Assembly: GCF_004337445.1 (NCBI RefSeq)
Contig: NZ_SJZB01000022.1
Span: 29,213-93,212 of the forward strand
Length of the DNA: 64,000 nucleotides
Direction: 5' to 3'
Origin: Parasulfuritortus cantonensis
GTDB lineage: Bacteria > Pseudomonadota > Gammaproteobacteria > Burkholderiales > Thiobacillaceae
Shown here: piece by piece, positions 18,175 to 26,099 of the stretch
Position numbering within the stretch: position 1 is the stretch's first letter
Layout of the letters: the number at the start of each line of letters is the position of its first letter
Made by a program: the position numbers and the translations under genes
The notes under the pieces: generated by a model
Told to the model about the DNA's origin: nothing
Database searches by the model: none
What the model saw: the letters and a program-made list of their open reading frames with translations, nothing else

Positions 18175-19164
18175 ATGACCCCCGGCCCCCTGCTCATCGT
18201 CGACGACGAACCCGAGAACCTCGCCGCCATGCGCCAGGTCCTGGCGCCCCACTACCACATGGTCTTCGCGCGCAGCGGCGAGGAGGCCCTCAGGGCCGCG
18301 CTCAAGCACAACCCGGCCCTGGTGCTGCTCGACATCCAGATGCCCGACATGGACGGCTTCAGCGTGTGCCGGCGCCTGAAAAGCGACGTCCGCACCGCCG
18401 CCGTGCCGGTGATCTTCGTCACCGCGCTGGCCGAGACCGGACACGAGTCGGCCGGTTTCGAGGTCGGCGCCGTCGACTACATTGTCAAGCCGATCTCGCC
18501 GGCCATCGTGCGCGCCCGCGTGCGCACCCACCTGTCCCTGGTCCAGGCCAGCCAGCTCGAGGACAGCCACCGCGAGGCCGTGTTCATGCTCGGCGAGGCC
18601 GGCCACTACAACGACACCGACACCGGCGTGCACATCTGGCGCATGGCCGCCTACAGCGCCGCCCTGGCCCGGGCCTGCGGCTGGCCGGACGACATGGCCC
18701 GGCTGATCGAGCTGGCGGCGCCCATGCACGATACCGGCAAGCTCGGCATACCCGACGCCATCCTGCGCAAGCCGGGCAAGCTCGACGTCGAGGAGTGGAC
18801 GCTCATGCAGACGCACACCCGGATCGGTTACGAGATACTCCGGCGCGGCAGCGCGCCGCTGTTCCGGCTCGCCGCCGAGGTCGCCCTGCGCCACCACGAG
18901 AAATGGGACGGCGCCGGCTACCCGGACGGCCTGGCCGGCGACGCCATCCCGGAATCGGCGCGCATCGTCGCCCTCGCCGACGTATTCGACGCGTTGAGCA
19001 TGAAACGGCCCTACAAGGAGGCCTGGCCGCTCGAGCGGGTGATCGCGACGATACGGGAGAGCGCCGGCAGCCATTTCGAGCCGCGCCTGGTCCAGGCCTT
19101 CGAGGCCATCCTGCCGGAGATCATCGCCATCAAGTCGACCTGGGACGAGCGCGAACCGCCCTGA
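18175..19164 (+). CDS. Response regulator with HD-GYP domain (putative c-di-GMP phosphodiesterase)
   Basis: 329 aa: a receiver domain (IVDDEP at residues 8-13, phospho-Asp in VLLDIQMPDMDG near 53, Lys in IVKPIS near 105) followed by an HD-GYP domain. All signature residues are present: HDTGKLGIPD (about 184), the downstream H in QTHTRIG, HHEKWDGAGYPDG (about 242-254) and ALADVFDAL. It would hydrolyse c-di-GMP when phosphorylated, changing biofilm or motility. The ATG begins one base after the kinase stop, so the pair is co-translated and very likely a cognate phosphorelay. No c-di-GMP cyclase is in the window. Confidence 0.9.
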   Translation: MTPGPLLIVDDEPENLAAMRQVLAPHYHMVFARSGEEALRAALKHNPALVLLDIQMPDMDGFSVCRRLKSDVRTAAVPVIFVTALAETGHESAGFEVGAVDYIVKPISPAIVRARVRTHLSLVQASQLEDSHREAVFMLGEAGHYNDTDTGVHIWRMAAYSAALARACGWPDDMARLIELAAPMHDTGKLGIPDAILRKPGKLDVEEWTLMQTHTRIGYEILRRGSAPLFRLAAEVALRHHEKWDGAGYPDGLAGDAIPESARIVALADVFDALSMKRPYKEAWPLERVIATIRESAGSHFEPRLVQAFEAILPEIIAIKSTWDEREPP

Positions 19165-19169
19165 CCGGC

Positions 19170-20513
19170 TCAGGCCGGGCGTGCCGGGAAGGCCACCTCG
19201 ACGGTCAGGCCGCCGCCGTCGAGGCCGGCGCCGAAGCTCAGGCCGGCACCGTGCAGTTCGGCGATGCGACGGACGATGGAGAGGCCCAGGCCGACGCCCT
19301 CGGCGCTCTGCGGGCCGAAGCGATGGAAACGCAGGCCCAGCTTCTCGCGTTCCTCGGCGGCCACGCCGGGACCGTCATCGGCCACCCGGAGGGTGCCGCC
19401 GGCCACGCTCACCCGGACCCGGCCGCCCGGCCGGGCATAGCGCAGCGCATTGTCGATCAGGTTGCGGGCCAGGGCCCGGATCAGGCCGGGGTTGCCGGTC
19501 AGCGCCAGGGCCGGGGCGTCGGCATCGAGCTCCAGCGTGACCTGCCGCTCCCGGGCCATGGCTGCGAGGTCGGCGGCCACGTCGGCAACCACGCCGCGCA
19601 GGTCCACGGGCTCGGCTTCGCCCGGCGTCCCCGAGCTCTCCAACCGGGCCAGGGCCAGCAACTGGGTCACCAGGTGGGACATGCGGCCGGCCCCGAGCAG
19701 GGCCTTGGCGATGGCGCTGTGGCGCTCCTCGTCGTCCGGCGTCCGCTGGGCCACCTGCAACTGCACGCGCAGGGCCGCCAGCGGCGTGCGCAACTCGTGC
19801 GCCGCGTCGTTGGTGAAGCGGCGCTCGTTCTCGATGGTCAGATCGACCCGGCCGAACAACCGGTTCAGGGTCTCCACCAGCGGCTTCAGCTCGCGTGGCA
19901 GGCCGGTCGCGGCCAGCGGGTCGAGACGTTCCGGCGAGCGCGCCGCGAGTTCGCCCTGCAGGCGCCGCAGGGGGGCCAGGCCGCGCCGGATGGCCAGCCA
20001 CAGGAACGCCGCCAGGACCGGCAGGCCGAACAGGTACGGCTTCATGTTGTCCTCGGCGATCTCGCCGGCCAGGTGGGCGCGGATGTCGAGGTCCAGGGCC
20101 GCCCAGGCGACTTGGTCGCCGTCGTCGTCGGTGGCGGCGAAGCAACGCCAGGTGCGGCCGTCGATGCGGGCCACCGAATAGCCCGAGCGGGCGACCTGCT
20201 CGGGCCAGTTGGAGGCCAGTCCGGGCGAGCGGATGAGCAGGCGGTCGCGGCCATGCTCGCGGTGCCAGATCTGGAACAGCATGCGGTTCTCGTAGCGGTG
20301 GCCGTCGATGTTCGGCAAGCGGACCTCGTCGTCGTCGTCGGTCTCGTGCGCCAAGGCGAGCAGGATGCCGACGTATTGGGAAAGCTGGGCGTCGAACAGC
20401 TCGTCCACCTCCTTGACGGCGCGCTGGTAGGCCAGCCAGGCGGTCACCAGCCCGACCACCAACACGGCCAGCATGACCGGCACCAGCAGGCGGGCCTGGA
20501 TCGAGGTCCTCAT
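19170..20513 (-). CDS. Sensor histidine kinase, QseC/PmrB-like
   Basis: A 447-residue membrane kinase. TM1 is at about residues 8-28, a periplasmic part of about 130 residues rich in acidic residues (TDDDDEVRLP; ATDDDGDQVAW) follows, and TM2 is near 160-178. A HAMP-like linker precedes HisKA with the phospho-His in NDAAHELRTPLAALR (about 243). HATPase has NLIDNALRYA, VADDGPGV and GVGLGLSIVRRIAELHG. The run of Asp in the sensor could bind cations, as in PmrB/PhoQ-type sensors (inference). It overlaps the regulator gene by 4 bp (ATGA). Together they probably control the divergent cytochrome operon. Confidence 0.88.
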   Translation of the reverse strand: MRTSIQARLLVPVMLAVLVVGLVTAWLAYQRAVKEVDELFDAQLSQYVGILLALAHETDDDDEVRLPNIDGHRYENRMLFQIWHREHGRDRLLIRSPGLASNWPEQVARSGYSVARIDGRTWRCFAATDDDGDQVAWAALDLDIRAHLAGEIAEDNMKPYLFGLPVLAAFLWLAIRRGLAPLRRLQGELAARSPERLDPLAATGLPRELKPLVETLNRLFGRVDLTIENERRFTNDAAHELRTPLAALRVQLQVAQRTPDDEERHSAIAKALLGAGRMSHLVTQLLALARLESSGTPGEAEPVDLRGVVADVAADLAAMARERQVTLELDADAPALALTGNPGLIRALARNLIDNALRYARPGGRVRVSVAGGTLRVADDGPGVAAEEREKLGLRFHRFGPQSAEGVGLGLSIVRRIAELHGAGLSFGAGLDGGGLTVEVAFPARPA

Positions 20514-21172
20514 GCCACGGCCTCGAACAGGTAGCCGATGCCGCGCAGAGTCCGGATGCGGCTGTGGCCCAGCTTGCGGCGCAGGTGGTGGATGTAGACC
20601 TCGACCGCATTCGATTCGACGCCCTCGTCCCAGCCGTACAGCGCCGACTCCAGCTGGGCGCGCGAGATCACCTTGCCGGCATTGCGCATGAGCATCTCGA
20701 GGATGGCGAACTCCTTGGCCGGCACCTCCACCGGCACGGCGTCCAGGTACACCCGGCGCGCGGCCGGGTCGAGCACCAGGTCGCCGACCCGGATGGTCGG
20801 CGCGCTGGAGCCGCCGGCCCGGCGGATCAGGGCACGCAGGCGGGCCGCCAGTTCGTCCAGGTCGATCGGCTTGACCAGGTAGTCGTCGGCGCCGCTGTCG
20901 AGGCCGACCACCTTGTCGGTGGTGGCGTCGCGCGCGGTCAGGACGAGGACCGGGATGTCGTCGCCGGCACCGCGCAGGAGGCGCAGCAGGCTGAGTCCGT
21001 CCAGGCGCGGCAGGCCGAGGTCGAGCACCACGGCGGCGTATTCCTCGCTGGCCAGGGCCAGGCGGGCGCTCTCGCCGTCGCGCAGCCAGTCGGTCTGGAA
21101 GCCGCAATGGCGCAGGCCGGCCTGAAGGCCGTCGCCGAGCAGTTCGTCGTCTTCCACCAGGAGTATGCGCAT
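20510..21172 (-). CDS. OmpR-family response regulator, QseB/PmrA-like
   Basis: 220 aa. The receiver domain starts MRILLVEDDELLGDGL, with the phospho-Asp in AVVLDLGLPRLDG (about 51) and Lys in YLVKPID (about 101). A winged-helix DNA-binding domain follows, ending VYIHHLRRKLG...IRTLRGIGYLF. I chose ATG 21172, which has GAGGA about 6 bp upstream, over GTG 21184. Four CTTAAG-like half-sites spaced 11 bp apart lie just upstream and match the known PmrA/QseB box pattern, so autoregulation and control of the divergent cytochrome genes are likely. Confidence 0.92.
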   Translation of the reverse strand: MRILLVEDDELLGDGLQAGLRHCGFQTDWLRDGESARLALASEEYAAVVLDLGLPRLDGLSLLRLLRGAGDDIPVLVLTARDATTDKVVGLDSGADDYLVKPIDLDELAARLRALIRRAGGSSAPTIRVGDLVLDPAARRVYLDAVPVEVPAKEFAILEMLMRNAGKVISRAQLESALYGWDEGVESNAVEVYIHHLRRKLGHSRIRTLRGIGYLFEAVA

Positions 21173-21211
21173 GCCGATCCTCACGTTTCGCCGGCCATTA
21201 TGCCCCGGCGC

Positions 21212-21250
21212 CTTAAGCCCTGCTTAAGCGCGGGTTAAGGCTGACCTAAG
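21212..21250. promoter_or_regulatory. Operator array: four 11-bp-phased CTTAAG-type half-sites (PmrA/QseB box)
   Basis: CTTAAG at 21212, CTTAAG at 21223, GTTAAG at 21234 and CCTAAG at 21245, each start exactly 11 bp after the last. The known PmrA/QseB recognition element is two such hexamers with 5 bp between. The array lies between the divergent regulator and cytochrome genes. Confidence 0.75.
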
Positions 21251-21328
21251 GCTGGCCGGCAAACATGCGACCCACGCCGGCCGCCCCGCGCTGCCGGCAC
21301 CCCCCGACATTCGATAGGAGACCCCATC

Positions 21329-21724
21329 ATGAGACCTTATCTTCTTCTGCTCGGCCTCGCCGTCGCGCCCAGCCTGTGGGCGGCCGGCCCGGCCCAGTTC
21401 ATCGCCGAATACAGCGCCCAGGCCGGTGCCGGCTTCACGGCCGACGCGGCCCGCGGCAAGGCCTTCGCCGGCAAGAACTGGGGCGTCTCGGAGAAGCTGT
21501 CCAGCTGCACCGCCTGCCACACCGAGAACCCGCGCAACCCGGGCCGCCACGCGGTGACCGGCAAGACGATCCAGCCGCTCAGCCCGGCCGTCAATCCGGA
21601 ACGCTTCAGCGACCCGGCCAAGGTCGAGAAGTGGTTCAAGCGCAACTGCAAGGAAGTCGTCGGACGCGCCTGCAGCCCGGCCGAAAAGGCCGATTTCATC
21701 CAGTTCGTCGCCGGAGCCCAATGA
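21329..21724 (+). CDS. DUF1924 c-type cytochrome
   Basis: A 131-residue periplasmic monohaem protein. The signal peptide (LLLLGLAVAPSLWA) is cut near residue 19, the haem-binding motif CTACH is at about residues 64-68, and the family-typical GKAFAGKNWG and CKEVVGRACSPAEKADF follow. AGGAGA precedes the ATG. It is the first gene of a tightly packed trio with a diheme cytochrome c and a cytochrome b561; the stop overlaps the next start (ATGA). This gene set next to a QseBC-type system recurs in proteobacteria. Its physiological electron acceptor is not established. Confidence 0.88.
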   Translation: MRPYLLLLGLAVAPSLWAAGPAQFIAEYSAQAGAGFTADAARGKAFAGKNWGVSEKLSSCTACHTENPRNPGRHAVTGKTIQPLSPAVNPERFSDPAKVEKWFKRNCKEVVGRACSPAEKADFIQFVAGAQ

Positions 21725-22191
21725 CCATGAAACGATTCCTCATCGTCCTCGCGGCCCTCGCCGCCCTGCCCGCCTGGGCCGAACGCAACGCCCTGCCGAC
21801 CGGCATGCCGGCCGCCTACCAGAGCGAATGCGGCAGCTGCCACACGCCCTTCCCGCCCGGCCTGCTCTCGGCCGCCGACTGGAAGGCCACCATGGCCGGC
21901 CTGGAAGACCACTTCGGCACGGACGCCAGCCTGGACGCCAAGAGCGCCGGCGCCATCTCGGCCTGGCTGGAAACGAACGCCAGCCGGCGCATCCAGGCGG
22001 CGGGCAAGCCGCCGCGCCTGACCACCACCGCCTGGTTCAAGCGCGAACACCGCGAGGTACCGACCAAGGCCTGGCAGGACAGCCGGGTCAAGAGCGCGGC
22101 CAACTGCGCTGCCTGCCACCGCGGCGCCGACCAGGGCCGCTACGGCGAACGCGAGATCGATATCCCCGGCATCGGCCGCTGGGAGGACTGA
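21721..22191 (+). CDS. Diheme cytochrome c
   Basis: 156-residue periplasmic protein with a signal peptide (FLIVLAALAALPAWA) and two haem-binding motifs, CGSCH (about residue 38) and CAACH (about 129). It would pass electrons between the membrane b-type cytochrome encoded next and the DUF1924 cytochrome. The start is ATG 21721 inside the previous stop; a second ATG two codons later (21727) is equally possible. It ends 1 bp before the cytochrome b561 gene. Confidence 0.88.
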   Translation: MTMKRFLIVLAALAALPAWAERNALPTGMPAAYQSECGSCHTPFPPGLLSAADWKATMAGLEDHFGTDASLDAKSAGAISAWLETNASRRIQAAGKPPRLTTTAWFKREHREVPTKAWQDSRVKSAANCAACHRGADQGRYGEREIDIPGIGRWED

Positions 22192-22192
22192 C

Positions 22193-22798
22193 ATGGAACG
22201 CGTCCTGGTATGGGATTGGCCGACCCGCATCGGCCACTGGCTCATGGCGCTCGCCTTCCTGGTCGCCTACCTGACCGGCGAGAGCGAGGAATGGCGGCTG
22301 GTGCACGTCTGGGCCGGCGGCGCCCTGGCCGGCCTGGTGGCGTTCCGCCTGTTCTGGGGCCTGGTGGGGACCCGGCACGCCCGGTTCGCCGACTTCGTCC
22401 GGGCACCGAAGGCCGCCTGGCACTACCTGACCGGCCTGGCCGGCGGCCGGGCCGAGCACTACACCGGCCACAACCCGGCCGGGGCCTACGCCATCCTGGC
22501 CCTGCTCGGGCTCGGCCTGGCCGCCGCCGCGACCGGCTGGCCGACCTACCAGGACATCGGCGGCGAATGGCTCGAGGAACTGCACGAGGGCGTGGTCAAC
22601 GCCATGCTGGCAGTGGTCGTCGTCCACCTGGCCGGGGTCCTGGTCGGCAGCCTGGCGCACCGGGAGAACCTGCCGCGCGCCATGGTGACCGGCCTCAAGC
22701 TGGGCCGGCGCGACGAGGCGATCGCCGGCGCCGCCCTCTGGGCCGTACCGCTGCTCCTGGTGCTGGCGCTGTCCTGCGCCTGGTGGCTCAGCCTGTGA
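22193..22798 (+). CDS. Cytochrome b561-type membrane protein
   Basis: A 201-residue membrane protein with four core helices (about residues 12-28, 38-56, 98-116, 135-153) plus a C-terminal one. His residues that can bind haem b are in TRIGHWLM, RLVHVWAG, HEGVVNAM and VVVHLAGV. It starts with the typical VWDWPTRIGHW. It would oxidise quinol or another membrane donor and pass electrons to the diheme cytochrome c. Last gene of the trio; its 3' end overlaps the convergent WGR/DUF2384 gene by 11 bp. Confidence 0.88.
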   Translation: MERVLVWDWPTRIGHWLMALAFLVAYLTGESEEWRLVHVWAGGALAGLVAFRLFWGLVGTRHARFADFVRAPKAAWHYLTGLAGGRAEHYTGHNPAGAYAILALLGLGLAAAATGWPTYQDIGGEWLEELHEGVVNAMLAVVVVHLAGVLVGSLAHRENLPRAMVTGLKLGRRDEAIAGAALWAVPLLLVLALSCAWWLSL

Positions 22799-23447
22799 CG
22801 GGCGCCCGCACCGGCCCGGCCGGGCGGCTGCGCGGCGGCCCGGCCTCGGCGTCGAGGTGGCGGCGCAGTGCCGCCAGCCCGGCCCGCGAGGCGAGCATGA
22901 CGTCGAGCGGCCGGCGGCCGCCGAGTTTCACGTTGGGCAGGCGCAACCACTCGGCCGGGCAATCGGCGGCCTCGCCGTAGCGCCGGCGCAGGCGCTTGTT
23001 GATCGCCAGCAGGTGGCCGACCCGGCTGAGCAGGACGGCATCGTCCGCCAGCGGCCGCCCGTCCAGGTAGCCGTCCAGGCCGCGGGCATCGAGACCGAGC
23101 AGCCCGGCCTGCTCCTCGCGGCCCAATTGCCAGGCGGCGAACAGGCGCAGCACGGCCTGGGTCTCGGCAGCGCGCAGTTCGGGGCTGCGCGGGTCCAGGC
23201 GGCGGAACTCCGCGAACGCGCTGCCGCACAGTTCGTAGCCCTCGCGCCGGCGCCGGTGGCGCAACTGGCGCATGGCCTCGAGGCCCTTCTCGTAGCTGGC
23301 CAGCGGCTTTTCCCGGACCCGGCCGTTCTTGCCGGAGCGCGCGCCCGAGGCGGTCACCAGGGTCCAGCCGCCGAACAGGTCGGGGGCCAGCATGGCGGTG
23401 TAGTAGTTGTCGGAGTTCTGCCAACGTACGGTGAGCGGCTGTTCCAT
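22788..23447 (-). CDS. WGR-like domain fused to a MbcA/ParS/Xre (DUF2384) antitoxin-type domain
   Basis: 219 aa in two parts. Residues 1-70 look like a WGR domain (LTVRWQNSDNYYTAMLAPDL, then GGWTLVTASGARSGKNGRV, then KGLEAMRQLRHRRRREGY), a nucleic-acid-associated fold. Residues about 85-205 resemble the DUF2384/MbcA-ParS-Xre antitoxin helix-turn-helix and toxin-binding region, with AEWLRLPNVKLGGRRPLDVM near the end. Such antitoxins normally sit next to a RES-domain toxin, but none is adjacent here. It may be a solitary regulator or have a partner elsewhere. The domain calls are by eye. Confidence 0.65.
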   Translation of the reverse strand: MEQPLTVRWQNSDNYYTAMLAPDLFGGWTLVTASGARSGKNGRVREKPLASYEKGLEAMRQLRHRRRREGYELCGSAFAEFRRLDPRSPELRAAETQAVLRLFAAWQLGREEQAGLLGLDARGLDGYLDGRPLADDAVLLSRVGHLLAINKRLRRRYGEAADCPAEWLRLPNVKLGGRRPLDVMLASRAGLAALRRHLDAEAGPPRSRPAGPVRAPVTG

Positions 23448-23475
23448 GGCACCTATCCCTTTCCCGGTCCGGACA

Positions 23476-23498
23476 CGGGCGGGCCGGCATCCCGCCCG
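23476..23498 (-). terminator. Hairpin between the CAAX-type protease gene and the WGR gene
   Basis: Perfect 8-bp stem CGGGCGGG / CCCGCCCG with a 7-base loop. It lies between two minus-strand genes, so it could end the protease transcript or sit in the leader of the WGR gene. No T-tract. Confidence 0.35.
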
Positions 23499-23684
23499 CT
23501 CCGGGCGTGCTCGGCTGGCTTCGACTTCCGGCTCAGGCGCATGACGTTCGTCCCTGGACTCGCTATCACCTCCAGCATAGCAATATCCGGACCGAAACCC
23601 AGGTTGCCACGATGAATCATGGCCTTAGCGCGACACCCCGAAAACGCGGCCGGGAGCGGCGCGGCAATTTCCGCCGCCCGTCCC

Positions 23685-24362
23685 CTACCAGAACTGCCAG
23701 TTCCCGGTAGCCAGTACCCAGACCCCGAGCATCAGGTTGGTGACGGCATGGGCCAGGATCGCCGGCCACAGGCTGCCGCTGGCCCGGTACAACCAGGTGT
23801 AGGCCAGGCCGGCCAGGATGCCGGCGAACCAGAGGGCATGCTCGACGCCGAACAGGACGCTGGACACCAGCACGGCGCGCAGGCTGAGCGCCGCCGGGGC
23901 CAGGGCCAGGAAATCGGAGCGGTCGATCCAGCGGGCCAGGAAGGCGCGCCAGAACAGTTCCTCCATGACCGGCACCACCACGGCCGCCCCGGCCAGGCGC
24001 ACCGCCGCCAGCGACCAGATCAGGCCGCCGTCGGGTCCGGTCGGGCGATAGCCGGCGCCGCTGCCGAGACTGAGCCAGCCGACATCCAGGTTGATCCAGG
24101 CGACGAACACCACGGCACCGACGGCGGGCGCCGCCAGCCAGAGCCACGCCGCCTGCGCGGGCAGCACCCGCAGCTCGCCGTATTGGGGCAGGAAGGCCAG
24201 CAGGGCCGTGAGGACCAGGCCGATCTTGACCGGGTACAGCCAGGCCTGGTCGCCGCCGAAGACCTCGGCCAGGATCAGAAACAGGATGTACAGGGCAAAC
24301 GGCAGGACGCGCGCCAGGATGGCGACGTCGAGCCGGCGGCCGGTCCGGGCCGGGCCGCTCAA
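23685..24362 (-). CDS. CPBP/CAAX-type intramembrane protease (exosortase-system-like)
   Basis: About 225 aa with six or more membrane helices. The glutamic protease motif EELFWRAFLARW (EExxxR) is near residue 140. The conserved His regions FGVEHALWFAGILAG and LAHAVTNLMLGVWVLATGNW follow, the latter close to the C-terminus. The sequence style fits the CAAX-prenyl-protease-related family often found with PEP-CTERM/exosortase systems. No exosortase gene is in this window. The start is uncertain: TTG 24362 gives a family-sized protein, while ATG 24476 adds 38 polar residues that look non-coding. Confidence 0.7.
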   Translation of the reverse strand: MSGPARTGRRLDVAILARVLPFALYILFLILAEVFGGDQAWLYPVKIGLVLTALLAFLPQYGELRVLPAQAAWLWLAAPAVGAVVFVAWINLDVGWLSLGSGAGYRPTGPDGGLIWSLAAVRLAGAAVVVPVMEELFWRAFLARWIDRSDFLALAPAALSLRAVLVSSVLFGVEHALWFAGILAGLAYTWLYRASGSLWPAILAHAVTNLMLGVWVLATGNWQFW

Positions 24363-24585
24363 GACCGCCCCGCCGACGCCGTGCCGACCCGGCCCGGCCG
24401 GGCCACGTGGCCGTATCGAATGTGCATGGAACCCCCTTTGTGAGCGTTGCCGTGGCGACCGGCACGCCCTGGTCATGGCCTGACTCTTGGCTTGCGTCGA
24501 CGCCCGATCCGGCGCCGCCCGCGTGATGATAAGAAGTGGCGCGGCGGCCGTCGAGCCGTCCGCCTGAAATCGGCGCGGACCGCGG

Positions 24586-24792
24586 TCAGTCGAACGCGGT
24601 CCCGACCGAGAAGAAGTCGCACGCCCCCTCGTCGCCGGGGCGCGTGCGCGGCAGGAGGGCCTGGTCGTCGCCGTAGGCGTCCAGGTCGCCGGCATCCGGG
24701 ATCGGCATCACGTACAGGTGAACGAACGCCGCCTCGACGCCCAGCGCGCTGCTGTCGACTTCCTCGGGTTTGTAAAAGATGGTCTCTGACAT
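24586..24792 (-). CDS. Small acidic protein, function unknown
   Basis: A 68-residue soluble protein with no match I recognise. It begins MSETIFYKPEEVDSSALG and is rich in Asp/Glu with no Cys or membrane segment. A good ribosome-binding site (GGAGG) lies upstream of the ATG, which supports it being real. It is a single gene between the membrane protease and the divergent prolyl isomerase. Confidence 0.55.
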   Translation of the reverse strand: MSETIFYKPEEVDSSALGVEAAFVHLYVMPIPDAGDLDAYGDDQALLPRTRPGDEGACDFFSVGTAFD

Positions 24793-24982
24793 GGTCGGCA
24801 CCTCCGCAAGATCGTGAGCCGCCAGGCTAGGGCCGGCGCGTTTACCGGCCGTGACAACGGCCGCCGCGAGCGACACGTGCCGGCCCGATGCGGCGGATAT
24901 GCAACAGTCGCCGGCGCAGCGTGGTCATGCACGAGTAACGGCCTTGCAATATCATGCGGCTTTCCCAACCCAACGGACCGCC

Positions 24983-25834
24983 ATGCGCCTTCGTCTGCTC
25001 GCCCTGCTGGCCTTCGCCGCCACCGCCACCCCTGCCCTCGCCGCCGACAGCGACGTCATCGCCCGCATGGGCGACGTCAGCCTCAAGGTCAGCGACGCCC
25101 GCCAACTGGCCGACCGCCTGCCCGCGTCGGAACGCAACCCGCAAATCCTGGAACGCCTGATCCGCACCGAACTGGTCCGCCGCAGCGTCGCCGCCGAGGC
25201 GCGCAAGCAGGGCTTCGACCGCAAGCCCGAGGTCGCGGCACGCATGGACCAGGCGGCCGAGCAGGCGCTGGTCGGCGCCTACGTCGGCAGCATCGCCAAG
25301 CCGCCCGCGGACTACCCGCCGGACAGCCTGGTCCGCCAGGCCTACGATGCCAGCAAGGACACCTTCACCCTGCCCAAGCGCTACCAGGTGAGCCAGATCT
25401 ACGTCACCGGCACCGACGCCAAGGCGAAGGCCAAGGCCGATGACCTGTACCGCCAGGCGAGCGCCCGCAACGCCGATTTCGCGGCCGTCGCCCGCAAGTC
25501 CTCGCAGCACGCCGCCAGCGCGGCACGGGGTGGCGACATGGGCTGGCTGGCCGAGAAGGACATGCTGCCCGCGGTCGCCGGCGCCGTCGCGGCATTGAAG
25601 AAGAACGAGGTGGGCAAGCCCGTGCTCGGGCCGGCCGGCTATCACATCCTGCGCGTGACCGACTCCAAGGCGCCCGAACTGCTGCCCCTCGACAAGGTCC
25701 GGCCGGCGATCGTCCAGAGCCTGCGCCTGCGCCGGGCCAAGGAGATCGAGGCGTCCTACCTGGACGGCCTCGCGGCGAAGACGCCGATCGCCGTCGACGG
25801 CATCGGCCTGAGCGAACTGGCCAAGGGCAAGTAA
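24983..25834 (+). CDS. Peptidyl-prolyl cis-trans isomerase, parvulin type
   Basis: 283 aa. A signal peptide (LLALLAFAATATPALA) sends it to the periplasm. A helical SurA-like N-terminal part (about 25-125) is followed by a parvulin domain (about 130-245) with KRYQVSQIYV, the Gly-rich ARGGDMGWLAEKDMLP and the ending GPAGYHILRVTDSK. A C-terminal helix follows. It would help outer-membrane or periplasmic proteins fold. The closest family style is PpiC/PrsA rather than SurA, as it has a single PPIase domain. It stands alone and converges with the rnf operon. Confidence 0.87.
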   Translation: MRLRLLALLAFAATATPALAADSDVIARMGDVSLKVSDARQLADRLPASERNPQILERLIRTELVRRSVAAEARKQGFDRKPEVAARMDQAAEQALVGAYVGSIAKPPADYPPDSLVRQAYDASKDTFTLPKRYQVSQIYVTGTDAKAKAKADDLYRQASARNADFAAVARKSSQHAASAARGGDMGWLAEKDMLPAVAGAVAALKKNEVGKPVLGPAGYHILRVTDSKAPELLPLDKVRPAIVQSLRLRRAKEIEASYLDGLAAKTPIAVDGIGLSELAKGK

Positions 25835-25858
25835 GCCGGGCGGCAACGTCCGGCCGAG

Positions 25859-25899
25859 GCTACGACCGGAAGCCGGCCGTAGCGCGGCTCGGGCCGCGC
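25859..25899. terminator. Two adjacent hairpins between the prolyl isomerase and the rnf operon
   Basis: The first stem pairs GCTACG-A-CCGG (25859-25869) with CCGG-C-CGTAGC (25873-25883), one mismatch. The second pairs GCGCGGC (25882-25888) with GCCGCGC (25893-25899). They overlap slightly and lie between convergent genes, so they probably act as a two-way terminator. Confidence 0.5.
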
Positions 25900-25904
25900 C
25901 GGAC

Positions 25905-26099
25905 TCAGTGGCTGTGGCAGCTGCCGCTGTCGCAGCTGTCGCCGCCCCCGCAGCAGCCGCAGCCGCCGTTGTCGGAACGGAACGGCCCGAGTTCGGGATG
26001 GCGGCGGGCGAATAGCTTGTAGAACTGCTGCACGACGACCCAGGCGAGCATGAGGATGAGGATGAGGCCGATGGTGACCAGGTAGGTGGCCATCGTCAT
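25905..26099 (-). CDS. Small Cys-rich one-helix membrane protein at the end of the rnf operon
   Basis: 64 aa. There is one membrane helix (about residues 6-24, YLVTIGLILILMLAWVVVQ), a basic stretch (KLFARRHPELGPF) and a C-terminal Cys cluster GGCGCCGGGDSCDSGSCHSH with six Cys and two His. Its ATG overlaps the rnfA stop (ATGA), so it is co-translated. The layout resembles NqrM (DUF539), needed to build the iron site between the membrane subunits of Na+-NQR, and also FeoB-associated Cys-rich proteins. RnfA/RnfE are homologues of NqrE/NqrD with the same kind of iron site, so a role in delivering iron or FeS to Rnf is a reasonable guess, not shown. Confidence 0.72.
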   Translation of the reverse strand: MTMATYLVTIGLILILMLAWVVVQQFYKLFARRHPELGPFRSDNGGCGCCGGGDSCDSGSCHSH

